A stretch of DNA of 64,000 nt, taken from the NCBI RefSeq assembly GCF_003574625.1, contig NZ_QNUJ01000002.1, positions 124,001-188,000 of the forward strand. The letters are read 5' to 3'. Positions 9,280 through 17,128 of this stretch are shown here, in pieces; the first letter of the stretch is position 1; each line of letters opens with the position of its first letter. This stretch comes from Shinella zoogloeoides (GTDB taxonomy: Bacteria; Pseudomonadota; Alphaproteobacteria; Rhizobiales; Rhizobiaceae). The position numbers were made by a program, and so were the translations under genes. Below the pieces are notes generated by a model that was not told the origin of the DNA, did no database searches, and worked only from the letters and a program-made list of their open reading frames with translations.

Positions 9280-9633
9280 TCAGACCCTGATGTCACGCGT
9301 GCGCCAGTCGACGGGGGCGAGCGCGTAGAACACCGTCGCGTGCTCCCCCTCATAGGCGAGCGCGGTCCCCTTCGGCACCCAGAGAACGTCACCCGGTACG
9401 GTGTCGAACACCTCATCGCCGACGCGCAGGCGGAACTTGCCCTCGAGCGTGACGATCAGCTCGTCGTAAAGAACGGTCCAGGCAATGGAGCAATCGTCGA
9501 AGCGGGCTATGCCGGCGCCCATGGTCTTGCTCGATTTGGGCCCGACCAGACGCGAAATTGTCGCGCGGCCGGAATCGTCACCGTAGGGCTCGAAGCTCCG
9601 CTCGGAGCTCTTGAAATGCGCGACGCCGGTCAT
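9280..9633 (-). CDS. cupin-domain protein (EutQ-like)
   Basis: 117 residues; the ATG at 9633 follows GGGAGG at five bases. The single cupin domain shows the beta-barrel core FDDCSIAWTVLYDELIVTLEGKFRLRVGDEVFDTVPGDVLWVPKG, similar to the ethanolamine-utilisation EutQ cupin. Metal ligands are not the classical His set, so catalysis is uncertain. It is the first gene of the minus-strand operon leading into the flavin oxidoreductase and ABC transporter, and probably helps catabolism of the imported amine or senses it. Confidence 0.75.
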   Translation of the reverse strand: MTGVAHFKSSERSFEPYGDDSGRATISRLVGPKSSKTMGAGIARFDDCSIAWTVLYDELIVTLEGKFRLRVGDEVFDTVPGDVLWVPKGTALAYEGEHATVFYALAPVDWRTRDIRV

Positions 9634-9686
9634 TCGGGCCTCCCCACCCAAAATCAGCAAACTGAAGCCTACATATTTTGTTATTT

Positions 9687-9711
9687 GTAAAAAATCGAGC
9701 TATTTTTTTAC
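9687..9711. promoter_or_regulatory. AT-rich inverted repeat in the divergent promoter region
   Basis: GTAAAAAA (9687-9694) and TTTTTTAC (9704-9711) are perfect eight-base arms around a nine-base spacer. The site lies in the 279-base divergent region between the cupin operon and the XRE-cupin regulator, a strongly AT-rich patch in an otherwise GC-rich window. It is a good candidate operator for that regulator; binding is inferred, not shown. Confidence 0.5.
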
Positions 9712-9912
9712 TATCGACAAAAAGATCGATGAAATTTAACTATACACCCGCCTTTCAAGGTTCTGCCGGCCGAAAAGTCGAACGCGCTTCACCCCGAAGT
9801 GGAAATTCGGCTTCGCATCTTGCGGCCCGACCATCGATCGGCAACAAGAGCAGGGCACCTTTGGCCCAATCGGATGCCGTCGCGAGACGGGAAATTCCTA
9901 CGCGGAGCGAGC

Positions 9913-10512
9913 ATGTCGTCTGGGGGCGGTCTTGGAACGGAAGCGGAAACCGCAATCGAGGATCCGGTCCTCGGCGAACGGATCCGGGGTTTGCGCAAAA
10001 GGCGCAAGATGACGCTTTCGCAGCTGGCCGAGAGCTGCGAACTCTCGACCGGCTATCTTAGCCAGATCGAGCGAAATCTCGCCTATCCCTCGATCCCCGC
10101 ACTGGTGAAGATCGCCAGGAGCCTGGGGGTGACCGTGCAATGGTTCTTCGCAGGGGCCTCCCCGGTAGCGCAGGAAGAGCACGGCTATGTCGTGCGAAGC
10201 GGCAACCGCCTGAAAATCCAATACGAACACGGCATCATCGACGAACTGGTCACGCCGAAGATGAGCCTGCAGGTGGAAATGATCTATACCCGGCTGCCGC
10301 CGGGAACGGAAAGCGCCGAAAGCTACGTGAACGCTGCCGACGGCGTGGGTTTCGTCCTCTCGGGCGAGCTCGACATGTGGGTTGGCGAGCGCCATTTCCA
10401 CCTTTATGAAGGCGATAGCTGCTCCTATTCCTCAGGCGAGCCGCATCGCTACAAGAATTCCAGCGAGCGCGAAGCCGTCGTGATCTGGGCGATCAGCCCT
10501 CCCAGTTTTTGA
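9913..10512 (+). CDS. XRE-family transcriptional regulator with C-terminal cupin domain
   Basis: 199 residues. The ATG at 9913 follows GGAG at five bases. Residues about 20-75 form a helix-turn-helix of the XRE type (LGERIRGLRKRRKMTLSQLA, then LSTGYLSQIERNLAYPSIPALVKIARSLGV). Residues 110-199 are a cupin sensor domain (GVGFVLSGELDMWVGERHFH, CSYSSGEPHRYKNSSE). This architecture (as in PuuR) senses a small catabolite and usually represses a neighbouring operon. It is divergent from the cupin-oxidoreductase-transporter operon, the most likely target. Confidence 0.85.
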   Translation: MSSGGGLGTEAETAIEDPVLGERIRGLRKRRKMTLSQLAESCELSTGYLSQIERNLAYPSIPALVKIARSLGVTVQWFFAGASPVAQEEHGYVVRSGNRLKIQYEHGIIDELVTPKMSLQVEMIYTRLPPGTESAESYVNAADGVGFVLSGELDMWVGERHFHLYEGDSCSYSSGEPHRYKNSSEREAVVIWAISPPSF

Positions 10513-10540
10513 AATACGGCCTCGTCGGCCCTGCTCTTTG

Positions 10541-10960
10541 CTAAGCGGCGGGTGAAACGAAAACGCTCTCGGGATCGCCATTATCGAGATTGTCGATGTA
10601 TCCGCTCGGCTTGAAGCCGCATTTTGCAAACAGCATCTGCATTGGCCTGTTGGACATATTGGTGGAGCTGAACAGCTTCGAGCCTGCCGTCATCCGCCGA
10701 AAATGAACGATGGCGAACTCTCCCAATCCCTGGCGGCGAAATTCTCGGCCGATCATCACCATCTCGATAAAGGCATGGCCGAAAAAATGGCCCGTCAGCA
10801 CCCCATAACCGCAGATCCGGCCGTTTGCCTCGACAACATAGCAACATCCTGATCCGATCCAGGCGCGTATTTGGCGACACCGTCCGTCATCCGTGGCAGC
10901 GACCGTATCGACAGCGCAAAGCGCCTCGCTGTCCTCCGATATCGCCAATCGTATATGCAC
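10541..10960 (-). CDS. GNAT-family N-acetyltransferase
   Basis: 139 residues using the GTG at 10960 (AAGGAAAGGG upstream); an in-frame GTG at 10975 is the alternative. The acetyl-CoA-binding motif A is recognisable as VMIGREFRRQGLGEFAIVHF (R/QxxGxG/A type), preceded by the strand ICGYGVLTG. The acceptor is unknown. It starts 22 bases after the DUF2945 gene of the encapsulin operon and could be read from the same transcript, but a functional link is not evident. Confidence 0.72.
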   Translation of the reverse strand: MHIRLAISEDSEALCAVDTVAATDDGRCRQIRAWIGSGCCYVVEANGRICGYGVLTGHFFGHAFIEMVMIGREFRRQGLGEFAIVHFRRMTAGSKLFSSTNMSNRPMQMLFAKCGFKPSGYIDNLDNGDPESVFVSPAA

Positions 10961-10981
10961 GCCCTTTCCTTTCACGTGCGG

Positions 10982-11191
10982 TCACGCGTGATCAAGCGCG
11001 CTGCCCTTGTGGGCGGCGATGTGGTCGGTCTTGTCGCTCTTGATCTCGTATTGCGGATCGTCGGGCGACGCGCGGTGGGTATGGCCCTTGTAGTCGAAAT
11101 CGCTGGTGTGGACGGCGATGATGGTGCCCGACACGCGGCCGGCCTCCGAATTCCAGGCGACGTGATCGCCGACGGCAAAGCTCTTGCTCAT
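10982..11191 (-). CDS. DUF2945 / hypervirulence-associated (HVA1-type TUDOR-like) protein
   Basis: 69 residues, with the family pattern FAVGDHVAWNSEAGRVSGTI and a C-terminal YEIKSDKTDHIAAHKGSAL. The ATG overlaps the stop of the NDH-2-like gene by four bases (ATGA), so translation is likely coupled. The fold is a small beta-barrel of unknown function, widespread in soil bacteria. It is the last member of the encapsulin operon proper. Confidence 0.8.
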   Translation of the reverse strand: MSKSFAVGDHVAWNSEAGRVSGTIIAVHTSDFDYKGHTHRASPDDPQYEIKSDKTDHIAAHKGSALDHA

Positions 11192-12471
11192 TGCGGTCTC
11201 CTTTCCGGATTTTCGGCATTCGCGCCGGTGATCAGGCGGGCGCTGCGCTGCCCGGTGGAATAGATCCACAGCCAGCTCAGCGCGACAGTGAGCCGGTTGC
11301 GCAGGCCGATCAGGAAGTAGACATGGGCGATCCCCCAGGTCCACCAGGCAAGCCGGCCCTTGAGCTTGATCCAGCCGAGATCGACGATGGCGGCCCGCTT
11401 GCCGATGGTCGCGAGATTGCCGTCGTTGCGATAGGCGAAGGGGCCTGGCGAGGGCTTTCCTTCGATGCGGGCGCGGATCACGCCGGCGACATAGCGCCCC
11501 TCCTGCTTGGCGGCGGGCGCAATGCCCGGCACGGTCCTTCCCTCTCCCATGGAGACATGCGCGGTATCGCCGATCGCGAAGATATCCGCGAAGCCCGGCA
11601 CGGAAAGATCGGGCGCCACGACGACCCGCCCTGCCCGGTCGGCCGGCACGCCCAGCCACTCGGCCGCCGGCGAGGCGGCGACGCCCGCCGCCCAGAGGAT
11701 GGTCGCGGCGGGCAGGAATTCGCCGCCGAGTTCGATGCCGTCGGCGCTGCATTGCGAGACCGCGTGGCCGGTGCGCACCTCGACGCCGAGCCGGGCGAGC
11801 GCCCGCTCGGCATAGGCCGAAAGATCCTCGGTGAAGGCCGCAAGGATGCGGGGGCCGGCCTCGACGAGCACCACCCGCGCCTCGCGCGTGTCGATATTGC
11901 GGAAATCGCGGCGCAGCGTCTCATGGGCAAGTTCCGCGATGGTGCCGGCAAGCTCTACGCCGGTCGGCCCCGCGCCGATGATCGCGAAGGTCAGGAGGCG
12001 GCGGCGCTCGTCGGCATCCGTAAGCCATTCCGCTCGCTCGAAGGCGGAGAGGATGCGCCGGCGGATCGTCGTCGCATCCTCCAGCGTCTTCAGCCCCGGC
12101 GCATGGGGTTCCCATTCGTCATGGCCGAAATAGGCATGGCGCGCACCGGTGGCGAGGATCAGCGTGTCGTAGGCGACCCGCCGCCCGTCCTCCAGCAGCA
12201 CGGACTTTCCCGCCGCATCCACGCCGCCGACCGCGCCGAGCAGGGTCGTCGCATTCTTGTGGCGGCTGAGGAGGGAACGGATCGGCCAGGCGATCTCCGA
12301 AAGGGCGAGCGAGGCCGTCGCGGCCTGGTAGAGCAAGGGCTGGAACAGGTGATGATTGCGCCGGTCGAGCACCGTGATGCGGAACGGGCCGGCCGCCAGA
12401 TGCCGCGCCGCCTCCAGTCCGCCGAACCCGCCGCCAACGATGACGACGTGATGCTCGCCCTTATCCATCAT
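11188..12471 (-). CDS. NAD(P)/FAD-dependent oxidoreductase, type II NADH dehydrogenase-like
   Basis: 427 residues from the ATG at 12471. FAD-binding VVIVGGGFGGLEAARHL at the N-terminus, a central NAD-binding FAIIGAGPTGVELAGTIAELA, and the FAD-contact ADIFAIGDTAH are clear. A C-terminal tract (around 370-410, AWWTWGIAHVYFLIGLRNRLTVALSWLWIY) is hydrophobic and amphipathic, as in NDH-2 enzymes that dock on the membrane and pass electrons from NADH to quinone. It begins 20 bases after the encapsulin stop and overlaps the DUF2945 gene, so it belongs to the nanocompartment operon. Whether it serves the compartment is inference. Confidence 0.87.
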   Translation of the reverse strand: MMDKGEHHVVIVGGGFGGLEAARHLAAGPFRITVLDRRNHHLFQPLLYQAATASLALSEIAWPIRSLLSRHKNATTLLGAVGGVDAAGKSVLLEDGRRVAYDTLILATGARHAYFGHDEWEPHAPGLKTLEDATTIRRRILSAFERAEWLTDADERRRLLTFAIIGAGPTGVELAGTIAELAHETLRRDFRNIDTREARVVLVEAGPRILAAFTEDLSAYAERALARLGVEVRTGHAVSQCSADGIELGGEFLPAATILWAAGVAASPAAEWLGVPADRAGRVVVAPDLSVPGFADIFAIGDTAHVSMGEGRTVPGIAPAAKQEGRYVAGVIRARIEGKPSPGPFAYRNDGNLATIGKRAAIVDLGWIKLKGRLAWWTWGIAHVYFLIGLRNRLTVALSWLWIYSTGQRSARLITGANAENPERRPQ

Positions 12472-12491
12472 GCCGGCCTCCAGCCGTTTTC

Positions 12492-13292
12492 CTACTCCGC
12501 GGACAGCGCCACGGCCGCTTCCGTCGTCAGCGTGCGGAAGGTGAAGCTCTCCTGCACGTAGAGATCGACGGTCGTGGCGGAATGGGCGAGGTAGCCGATG
12601 GAGAAATCCTCGCCGACGGTCAGCTCGAAATCGCCGCCGCGCAGCGACAGAACGAGGCCGCCCTCGATGGCTGGCGCCCAGATGATGCCGCCGTCCACCA
12701 CCCGCTCGATATGGTGGAAGACCGGGTAGCCGTCGTCGCTGCCGCCGCTTGCCGCCATATAGGCATCGGCGCCGAGCACCAGCGCATAGGGGCCTTCCAC
12801 GCCGGCAAGCCGGAGTTCGCCGACCGCCCGCGCCACGGCATCCGAATAGCGCTTCACGCCCGACGGCAGCGGCACGGCCGGATTGCTCGCGGCCGCGCGG
12901 ATCCCCTCGATATTGGCGGCGGCGTAGCCGTCGAACACCGCGCGGTCCTCGGCAAACGCGATCTTGCGCATGGCCTCCTTGACGGGCGACCAATCGCTGT
13001 CGAGCGCGCCGCGCTCCACATCGTCGATGGCGCTGCGCGAAAGCTGGAAGGGCACGCGAAGCTCGACCAGGGCCTTAACCTCGCGCCGGAGGGACTGGAT
13101 GCCTTCGTCCGGCGGCGCGATGGGCAGGACATGGCCCGTACCCACCGCCGAAAGCCCGAGCCCCGACGGACCGACCATGTCGACGACACGCCGGCCGGCG
13201 AGGTGACGCTTCAGCGTGCGCGCCGCCTCTTCCTCGATCTCGGCCCAGGCGGCTTCGGAAATGGGTGCAAGTTCGCGGTGCAGGTTATTCAT
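12492..13292 (-). CDS. encapsulin nanocompartment shell protein (family 1, linocin M18-like)
   Basis: 266 residues, close to the 264-residue Thermotoga shell protein. Family features are the N-terminal helix NLHRELAPISEAAWAEIEEEA, ARTLKRHLAGRRVVDMVGPSGLG, LRREVKALVELRVPFQLSR, the E-loop region, and the C-terminal SATTVDLYVQESFTFRTLT. The fold is HK97 phage-like and self-assembles into a cytosolic icosahedral shell. The start codon lies inside the last codons of the DyP gene (eight-base overlap), so shell and cargo are translationally coupled. The cargo is the DyP peroxidase, judged from its C-terminal targeting peptide. Confidence 0.95.
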   Translation of the reverse strand: MNNLHRELAPISEAAWAEIEEEAARTLKRHLAGRRVVDMVGPSGLGLSAVGTGHVLPIAPPDEGIQSLRREVKALVELRVPFQLSRSAIDDVERGALDSDWSPVKEAMRKIAFAEDRAVFDGYAAANIEGIRAAASNPAVPLPSGVKRYSDAVARAVGELRLAGVEGPYALVLGADAYMAASGGSDDGYPVFHHIERVVDGGIIWAPAIEGGLVLSLRGGDFELTVGEDFSIGYLAHSATTVDLYVQESFTFRTLTTEAAVALSAE

Positions 13293-14337
13293 GGGAAACC
13301 CCTTCTTTCAGAGAGCCTATGCCGAGCGAGCCGTCGCGGCGCGGGGGCGGATCCGTCGCCGCGGGCGTCGCGGCCGCGGGGGCGGCCGGCGCGGCATCGG
13401 GCGTCACCGCGTCGAGGAACGAAGCGGAGGGAATGAAGAACAGGGAACCGGTAACGGCGCGGCTGAAATCCAGCAGCCGGTCGTAATTGCCCGGCGGCAG
13501 GCCGATGAACATGTTCTCCAGCATGCGCTCGATGCGGTGCGGCGAGCGGGCATAGCCGATGAAATAGGTGCCGAACTCCCCCTTGCCGACATCGCCGAAG
13601 GGCATGTTGTCGCGCAGGATCTCCAGCGGCTCGCCGTTCTCCTCGATGGAGGTGAGGACGTTGTGGGCATAGCTCGGCTTCGCCGCGTCGTCGAGCTCGA
13701 TGTCGGAGAGCTTTTCGCGGCCGATGATCCGCTCCTGCTCGGCGACCGGGACGCGGTTCCAGCCGGGCAGGTCATGCAGGTATTTCTGCACGATGACATA
13801 GCTGCCGCCGGCAAAATCCGCGTCCTCGTCGCCGATGATCGTCGCCGCGACGGCCGCGCCGTCGACGGGGTTTTCCGTGCCGTCGACGAAGCCGATGAGG
13901 TCCCGGTCGTCGAAATAGCTGAAGCCGTGCACCTCGTCCTCGGTAGCGACGAAACCCGCCAGCCGGCTCATGATGTGGGTTGCAAGCTCGAAGCAGAGGT
14001 CCATGCGCGTGGCGCGGATATGGAAGAGCAGGTCGCCGGGCGTGGCCACCGCATGATGCTTGCCGCGGATCTCGCGGAAGGGATGCAGGTCCTTCGGGCG
14101 CGGTACGCCGAAGAGCCGGTCCCAGGCATCCGAGCCGACGCCGAGCACGCAGGAAAGCCCGCCCTCCAGATCGCGGAAGCCGACGGCCCGCAGGAGGCCG
14201 GAAAGATCGGCGCAGAGCTTGCGCACGGCGGCTTCGGCCGCGCTGCCGGGCTCCAGTGTCACGACGAGAAAGATGGCCGCGCGTGTCAGCCGCGCCGCGA
14301 CCGGCTGCGGGACGACGGAAGGAAGAACTGCATCCAT
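13285..14337 (-). CDS. dye-decolorizing peroxidase (DyP, class B/P), encapsulin cargo
   Basis: 350 residues from the ATG at 14337; a TTG six codons upstream is the alternative. The catalytic distal Asp sits in GFVDGTENP (Asp152), the proximal haem ligand is likely His225 in PSYAHNVL, and the distal Arg is Arg242 in ILRDNMPFGD. An Ala/Pro-rich linker (about 311-333) leads to DGSLGIGSLKE (335-345), the classical cargo-loading peptide that docks on the shell interior. The enzyme uses peroxide to oxidise dyes or other donors with haem; the natural substrate is unknown. Confidence 0.95.
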   Translation of the reverse strand: MDAVLPSVVPQPVAARLTRAAIFLVVTLEPGSAAEAAVRKLCADLSGLLRAVGFRDLEGGLSCVLGVGSDAWDRLFGVPRPKDLHPFREIRGKHHAVATPGDLLFHIRATRMDLCFELATHIMSRLAGFVATEDEVHGFSYFDDRDLIGFVDGTENPVDGAAVAATIIGDEDADFAGGSYVIVQKYLHDLPGWNRVPVAEQERIIGREKLSDIELDDAAKPSYAHNVLTSIEENGEPLEILRDNMPFGDVGKGEFGTYFIGYARSPHRIERMLENMFIGLPPGNYDRLLDFSRAVTGSLFFIPSASFLDAVTPDAAPAAPAAATPAATDPPPRRDGSLGIGSLKEGVSHE

Positions 14338-14389
14338 GCATGATCCATTCGGCAAGGGCTGGAAGGCGGCAAGCCGACAGGATGCCGGC

Positions 14390-14584
14390 TCAATCCATGT
14401 CGCGGAAGGCGTGTCCGTTCGCCTCCAGGGCTTTCAACACCTCGGAAGGTAGCGAGTCTTTTTCCACCGTGCCATCGAAAATCCAGTCCTTCGCATCGGC
14501 GATATCGGGAAGGCCCGCGCCGGCACGCACGTAGAGGCCGATCGCCGGCTTCTGCGGGTTGAGATAGAGATCGTAGTTTTCCAT
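14390..14584 (-). CDS. small hypothetical protein preceding the DyP-encapsulin genes
   Basis: 64 residues from the ATG at 14584 (a GTG three codons upstream is also possible). The sequence starts MENYDLYLNPQKPAIGLYVR and is acidic and hydrophilic, with no signal peptide or helix long enough to span a membrane. I do not recognise the family. It lies 52 bases before the DyP start on the same strand and after the DUF2171 terminator, so it is probably the first gene of the nanocompartment transcript. It lacks a cargo-loading tail. Confidence 0.6.
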   Translation of the reverse strand: MENYDLYLNPQKPAIGLYVRAGAGLPDIADAKDWIFDGTVEKDSLPSEVLKALEANGHAFRDMD

Positions 14585-14610
14585 CGGAAGCACCCTGCGC
14601 TTGAGAAAAC

Positions 14611-14635
14611 GGGGCGGCCGGAGGAAAGCCGCCCC
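14611..14635 (-). terminator. rho-independent terminator after the DUF2171 gene
   Basis: On the minus strand GGGGCGGC and GCCGCCCC form an eight-base stem around a nine-base loop, followed by GTTTTCTC. It lies nine bases beyond the DUF2171 stop codon and separates that gene from the encapsulin operon. Confidence 0.8.
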
Positions 14636-14643
14636 GGAGCTGG

Positions 14644-14898
14644 TCAGAGCTTGACCGGACGGCCGGATTTTTCCTCTTCCAGCGTCACGGCGATGTCGGC
14701 ATTGGCCGACAGGCGCACCTTGTCGCCCTCGACGTCGGCCACGAAGCCCATCTCGATATAGTGGTGATGACCTTCGTGATGGCCGAAGCTGTCGCTCTTC
14801 TTCAGCTTGATGCGGTTGCCTTCCACGCGGTCGACCGTGCCGACATGCACGCCGTCGGCGCCGATCACTTCCATGTTTTCCCTGACCTTGTCGCTCAT
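14644..14898 (-). CDS. DUF2171 domain protein
   Basis: 84 residues with GAGAAATGGC upstream of the ATG. It has the DUF2171 pattern VRENMEVIGADGVHVGTVDRVEGNRIKLKK, a His-rich loop (HHEGHHHYIEM) and a PRC-barrel-like beta arrangement. Function unknown; such proteins are often induced by general stress in rhizobia. It is monocistronic, bounded by a terminator at 14611-14635 and about 240 bases of non-coding sequence before the leuA stop. Confidence 0.82.
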   Translation of the reverse strand: MSDKVRENMEVIGADGVHVGTVDRVEGNRIKLKKSDSFGHHEGHHHYIEMGFVADVEGDKVRLSANADIAVTLEEEKSGRPVKL

Positions 14899-15140
14899 GC
14901 CATTTCTCCCTTTCGGATGTTCAGACCGTTCGGATTTCCTGCCGTTGAAGGGAATGTCTCCCTGCCGGCGACGGAGGCGCGAACACCCGCTCCGTCGCAC
15001 ACTGTGGGCAAGGATCATTTCCGCCAGCGAATCCTGTACATAGCGCTGGATCGCCCGTTTCAAAGGGCGGAGCCTCATAGGCGGGATAGGCGCCTGACCG
15101 AAAGCGTTGCGAGCTGTCGCGCTCGGCAACAGGAACACGG

Positions 15141-16823
15141 CTATGCGCTGTCGGAGCAATTGGCAGCGGCGCTGAGGACGGCCCGCACCGACGCGGTCGC
15201 GATGTCGGTATCGATCCCGACACCGAATACCTTTCGACCATCGCGGGTGCGGCATTCGATATAGGCGGCGGCCTGCGCAAAGGTACCCCGCTTCAACGAA
15301 TGCTCGTGATAGTCGACGACGTCCAGATCGATGCCACAGCCGGTCTGCAGTGCCGACAAAGCGCTCGAGATCAACCCGTTGCCGCGACCCGTGATCGCAA
15401 GCTCCCTGCCGCGATGGCGGATGCGGCCGGCAAAGACCCGCGCCTCGCCGTTGCGCGCCGCTCTGCCGTCCTTGTAGCCCAGAAGCTCGAAATCGGCATT
15501 GCCGTCCAGATGGTAGACGTCGCAAAACAATGCCCAGATCGTCTCGGCGGTGATTTCCTTGCCCGTATCGTCGGCGAAGGCCTGAACGCGGCGGCTGAAG
15601 TCGATCTGCAGCGGGCGCGGCAGCTTCAAGCCGCGGTCCTGCTCCAGCACCCAGGCGATGCCACCTTTGCCGGACTGGCTGTTGACGCGGATGACCGCCT
15701 CATAGGTCTCGCCGATATCCTTGGGATCGATCGGCAGATAGGGCATTTCCCATATGCCGTCGTTTCGGCTTTCATGTGCGGAAAAGCCCTTGCGGATGGC
15801 ATCCTGATGCGAGCCGGAAAAAGCCGTGTGGACCAGTTCGCCGGCATAGGGATGACGCGGATGGACCGGCAGGGCGTTGCAATGCTCGACGGTGCGCACC
15901 ACCGAACGCATCTCGGGAAAATAAAGCTTCGGATCGATGCCCTGCGTGTAGAGATTCAACGCGAGCGTCACGAGATCGACATTGCCCGTGCGCTCGCCAT
16001 TGCCGAAGAGGCACCCCTCCACCCGGTCGGCCCCGGCCAGCAGGGCCTGCTCCGTCGCTGCGACCGCCGTGCCCCGGTCATTATGCGGATGCACGCTTAT
16101 GATCACGCTGTCACGACGCGAAAGATTGCGGCAGAACCACTCGATCTGGTCCGCATAGACATTCGGCATGGCGACTTCCACCGTGGCGGGCAGGTTGAGG
16201 ATCGCCTTGTTTCCGGGCGTCGGCTGCCAGACATCGAGAACCCGCTCGCAGATTTCGAGGGCGAAATCTGGCTCCGTAAAACAGAATGTCTCGGGCGAAT
16301 ATTCGAAGGTCCAGCGGGTTTCCGGCTGTTTCATGCTTTCTTCCAGCATGGCGGTCACGCCGCTGATCGCCAGATCGACGATCTCGTGCCTTTCCATCCT
16401 GAACACGACGCGACGAAAAAGCGGCGCCGTCGCGTTGTAGAGATGCACGATGGCCTGGTGCGCGCCGCGCAGGGACTCGAAGGTACGCGAAATCAGGTCG
16501 GCGCGCGATTGGGTCAGCACCTGGATCGTCACGTCCTCGGGCACGAGATCGTCTTCGATGAGCCTGCGGACGAAGTCGAATTCGGTCTGCGATGCCGAGG
16601 GGAAGGCGACCTCGATTTCCTTGAATCCGATGTCCAGCAGCATTCGGTAGAAACGCATCTTCTTCTCGCCGTCCATCGGATCGGCAAGCGCCTGATTGCC
16701 GTCGCGCAGGTCGGTCGAGACCCAGCGCGGCGCCTGCGTCAATCGCCGGTCGGGCCATTGGCGATCCGGCAACGCGATGGGAGAAATGAAGGGACGGTAT
16801 TTGATATCGGGGTTCTGTATCAT
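15141..16823 (-). CDS. leuA: 2-isopropylmalate synthase
   Basis: 560 residues, the length of the long LeuA form. The enzyme condenses 2-ketoisovalerate with acetyl-CoA, the first committed step of leucine synthesis. Visible motifs are [14 protein letters not shown] (substrate and metal binding), [38 protein letters not shown] (metal His and the conserved GNGERTGN) and a C-terminal allosteric domain ([24 protein letters not shown]) for leucine feedback. The ATG at 16823 follows AAGGAAG. A leucine-rich leader ORF and overlapping hairpins lie upstream (16880-16987), pointing to transcription attenuation. Confidence 0.93.
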   Translation of the reverse strand: MIQNPDIKYRPFISPIALPDRQWPDRRLTQAPRWVSTDLRDGNQALADPMDGEKKMRFYRMLLDIGFKEIEVAFPSASQTEFDFVRRLIEDDLVPEDVTIQVLTQSRADLISRTFESLRGAHQAIVHLYNATAPLFRRVVFRMERHEIVDLAISGVTAMLEESMKQPETRWTFEYSPETFCFTEPDFALEICERVLDVWQPTPGNKAILNLPATVEVAMPNVYADQIEWFCRNLSRRDSVIISVHPHNDRGTAVAATEQALLAGADRVEGCLFGNGERTGNVDLVTLALNLYTQGIDPKLYFPEMRSVVRTVEHCNALPVHPRHPYAGELVHTAFSGSHQDAIRKGFSAHESRNDGIWEMPYLPIDPKDIGETYEAVIRVNSQSGKGGIAWVLEQDRGLKLPRPLQIDFSRRVQAFADDTGKEITAETIWALFCDVYHLDGNADFELLGYKDGRAARNGEARVFAGRIRHRGRELAITGRGNGLISSALSALQTGCGIDLDVVDYHEHSLKRGTFAQAAAYIECRTRDGRKVFGVGIDTDIATASVRAVLSAAANCSDSA

Positions 16824-16879
16824 GGCTATGACTTCCTTCTGCTCTTGGAGCAGCGACTTCGACAACGAAAGGGTGCTGA

Positions 16880-16921
16880 CGGCGGACTACGACCGCCGGG
16901 TCGCCATCAGGCCCAGCGGTC
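16880..16921 (-). promoter_or_regulatory. candidate leuA attenuator with mutually exclusive hairpins
   Basis: Two hairpins share a strand. GACCGC/GCGGTC (16891-16896 with 16916-16921) spans the end of the leader peptide and its stop, while CGGCGG/CCGCCG (16880-16885 with 16893-16898) forms a six-base stem with a seven-base loop further downstream on the transcript. Ribosome position on the leucine codons could decide which forms. The distal stem lacks a strong T-tract, so termination may be indirect. Confidence 0.55.
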
Positions 16922-16987
16922 GCCGATAAGTCGAAGGGGAAGAAGGAGCAGGGCCGGGCGCGCGCCGTTCGACGGCGCATCGGACAC
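16907..16987 (-). CDS. leucine-rich leader peptide upstream of leuA
   Basis: A 26-codon frame from GTG at 16987 whose second half reads ALLLLPLRLIGDRWA, six leucines within eight codons immediately before the stop-proximal GDRWA. A GTG at 17026 in the same frame would extend it. There is no convincing ribosome-binding site for either, which lowers confidence. Position 84 bases upstream of the leuA ATG, on the same strand, and overlap with hairpins fit a classical leader peptide whose translation senses charged leucine tRNA. Confidence 0.6.
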   Translation of the reverse strand: MSDAPSNGARPALLLLPLRLIGDRWA

Positions 16988-17026
16988 CGGCGAAACGGAC
17001 AGGATGGGGCGGGCGCAGGCGGACAC

Positions 17027-17032
17027 TCTATA
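17027..17032 (-). promoter_or_regulatory. possible -10 element of the leuA leader transcript
   Basis: TATAGA on the minus strand, about 40 bases before the proposed leader peptide start at 16987. No convincing -35 hexamer is seen at the right distance. The site lies in the divergent region with the AraC-type regulator gene. Confidence 0.3.
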
Positions 17033-17128
17033 GCTTTCCGAAAATATGCTTCTGCGGCCGATGATATGCGGGCGGGGGTTGGCATTCCTGCGCGCGAAGG
17101 CCATCTTAAAGCGCAAAAGGGTCAACCC

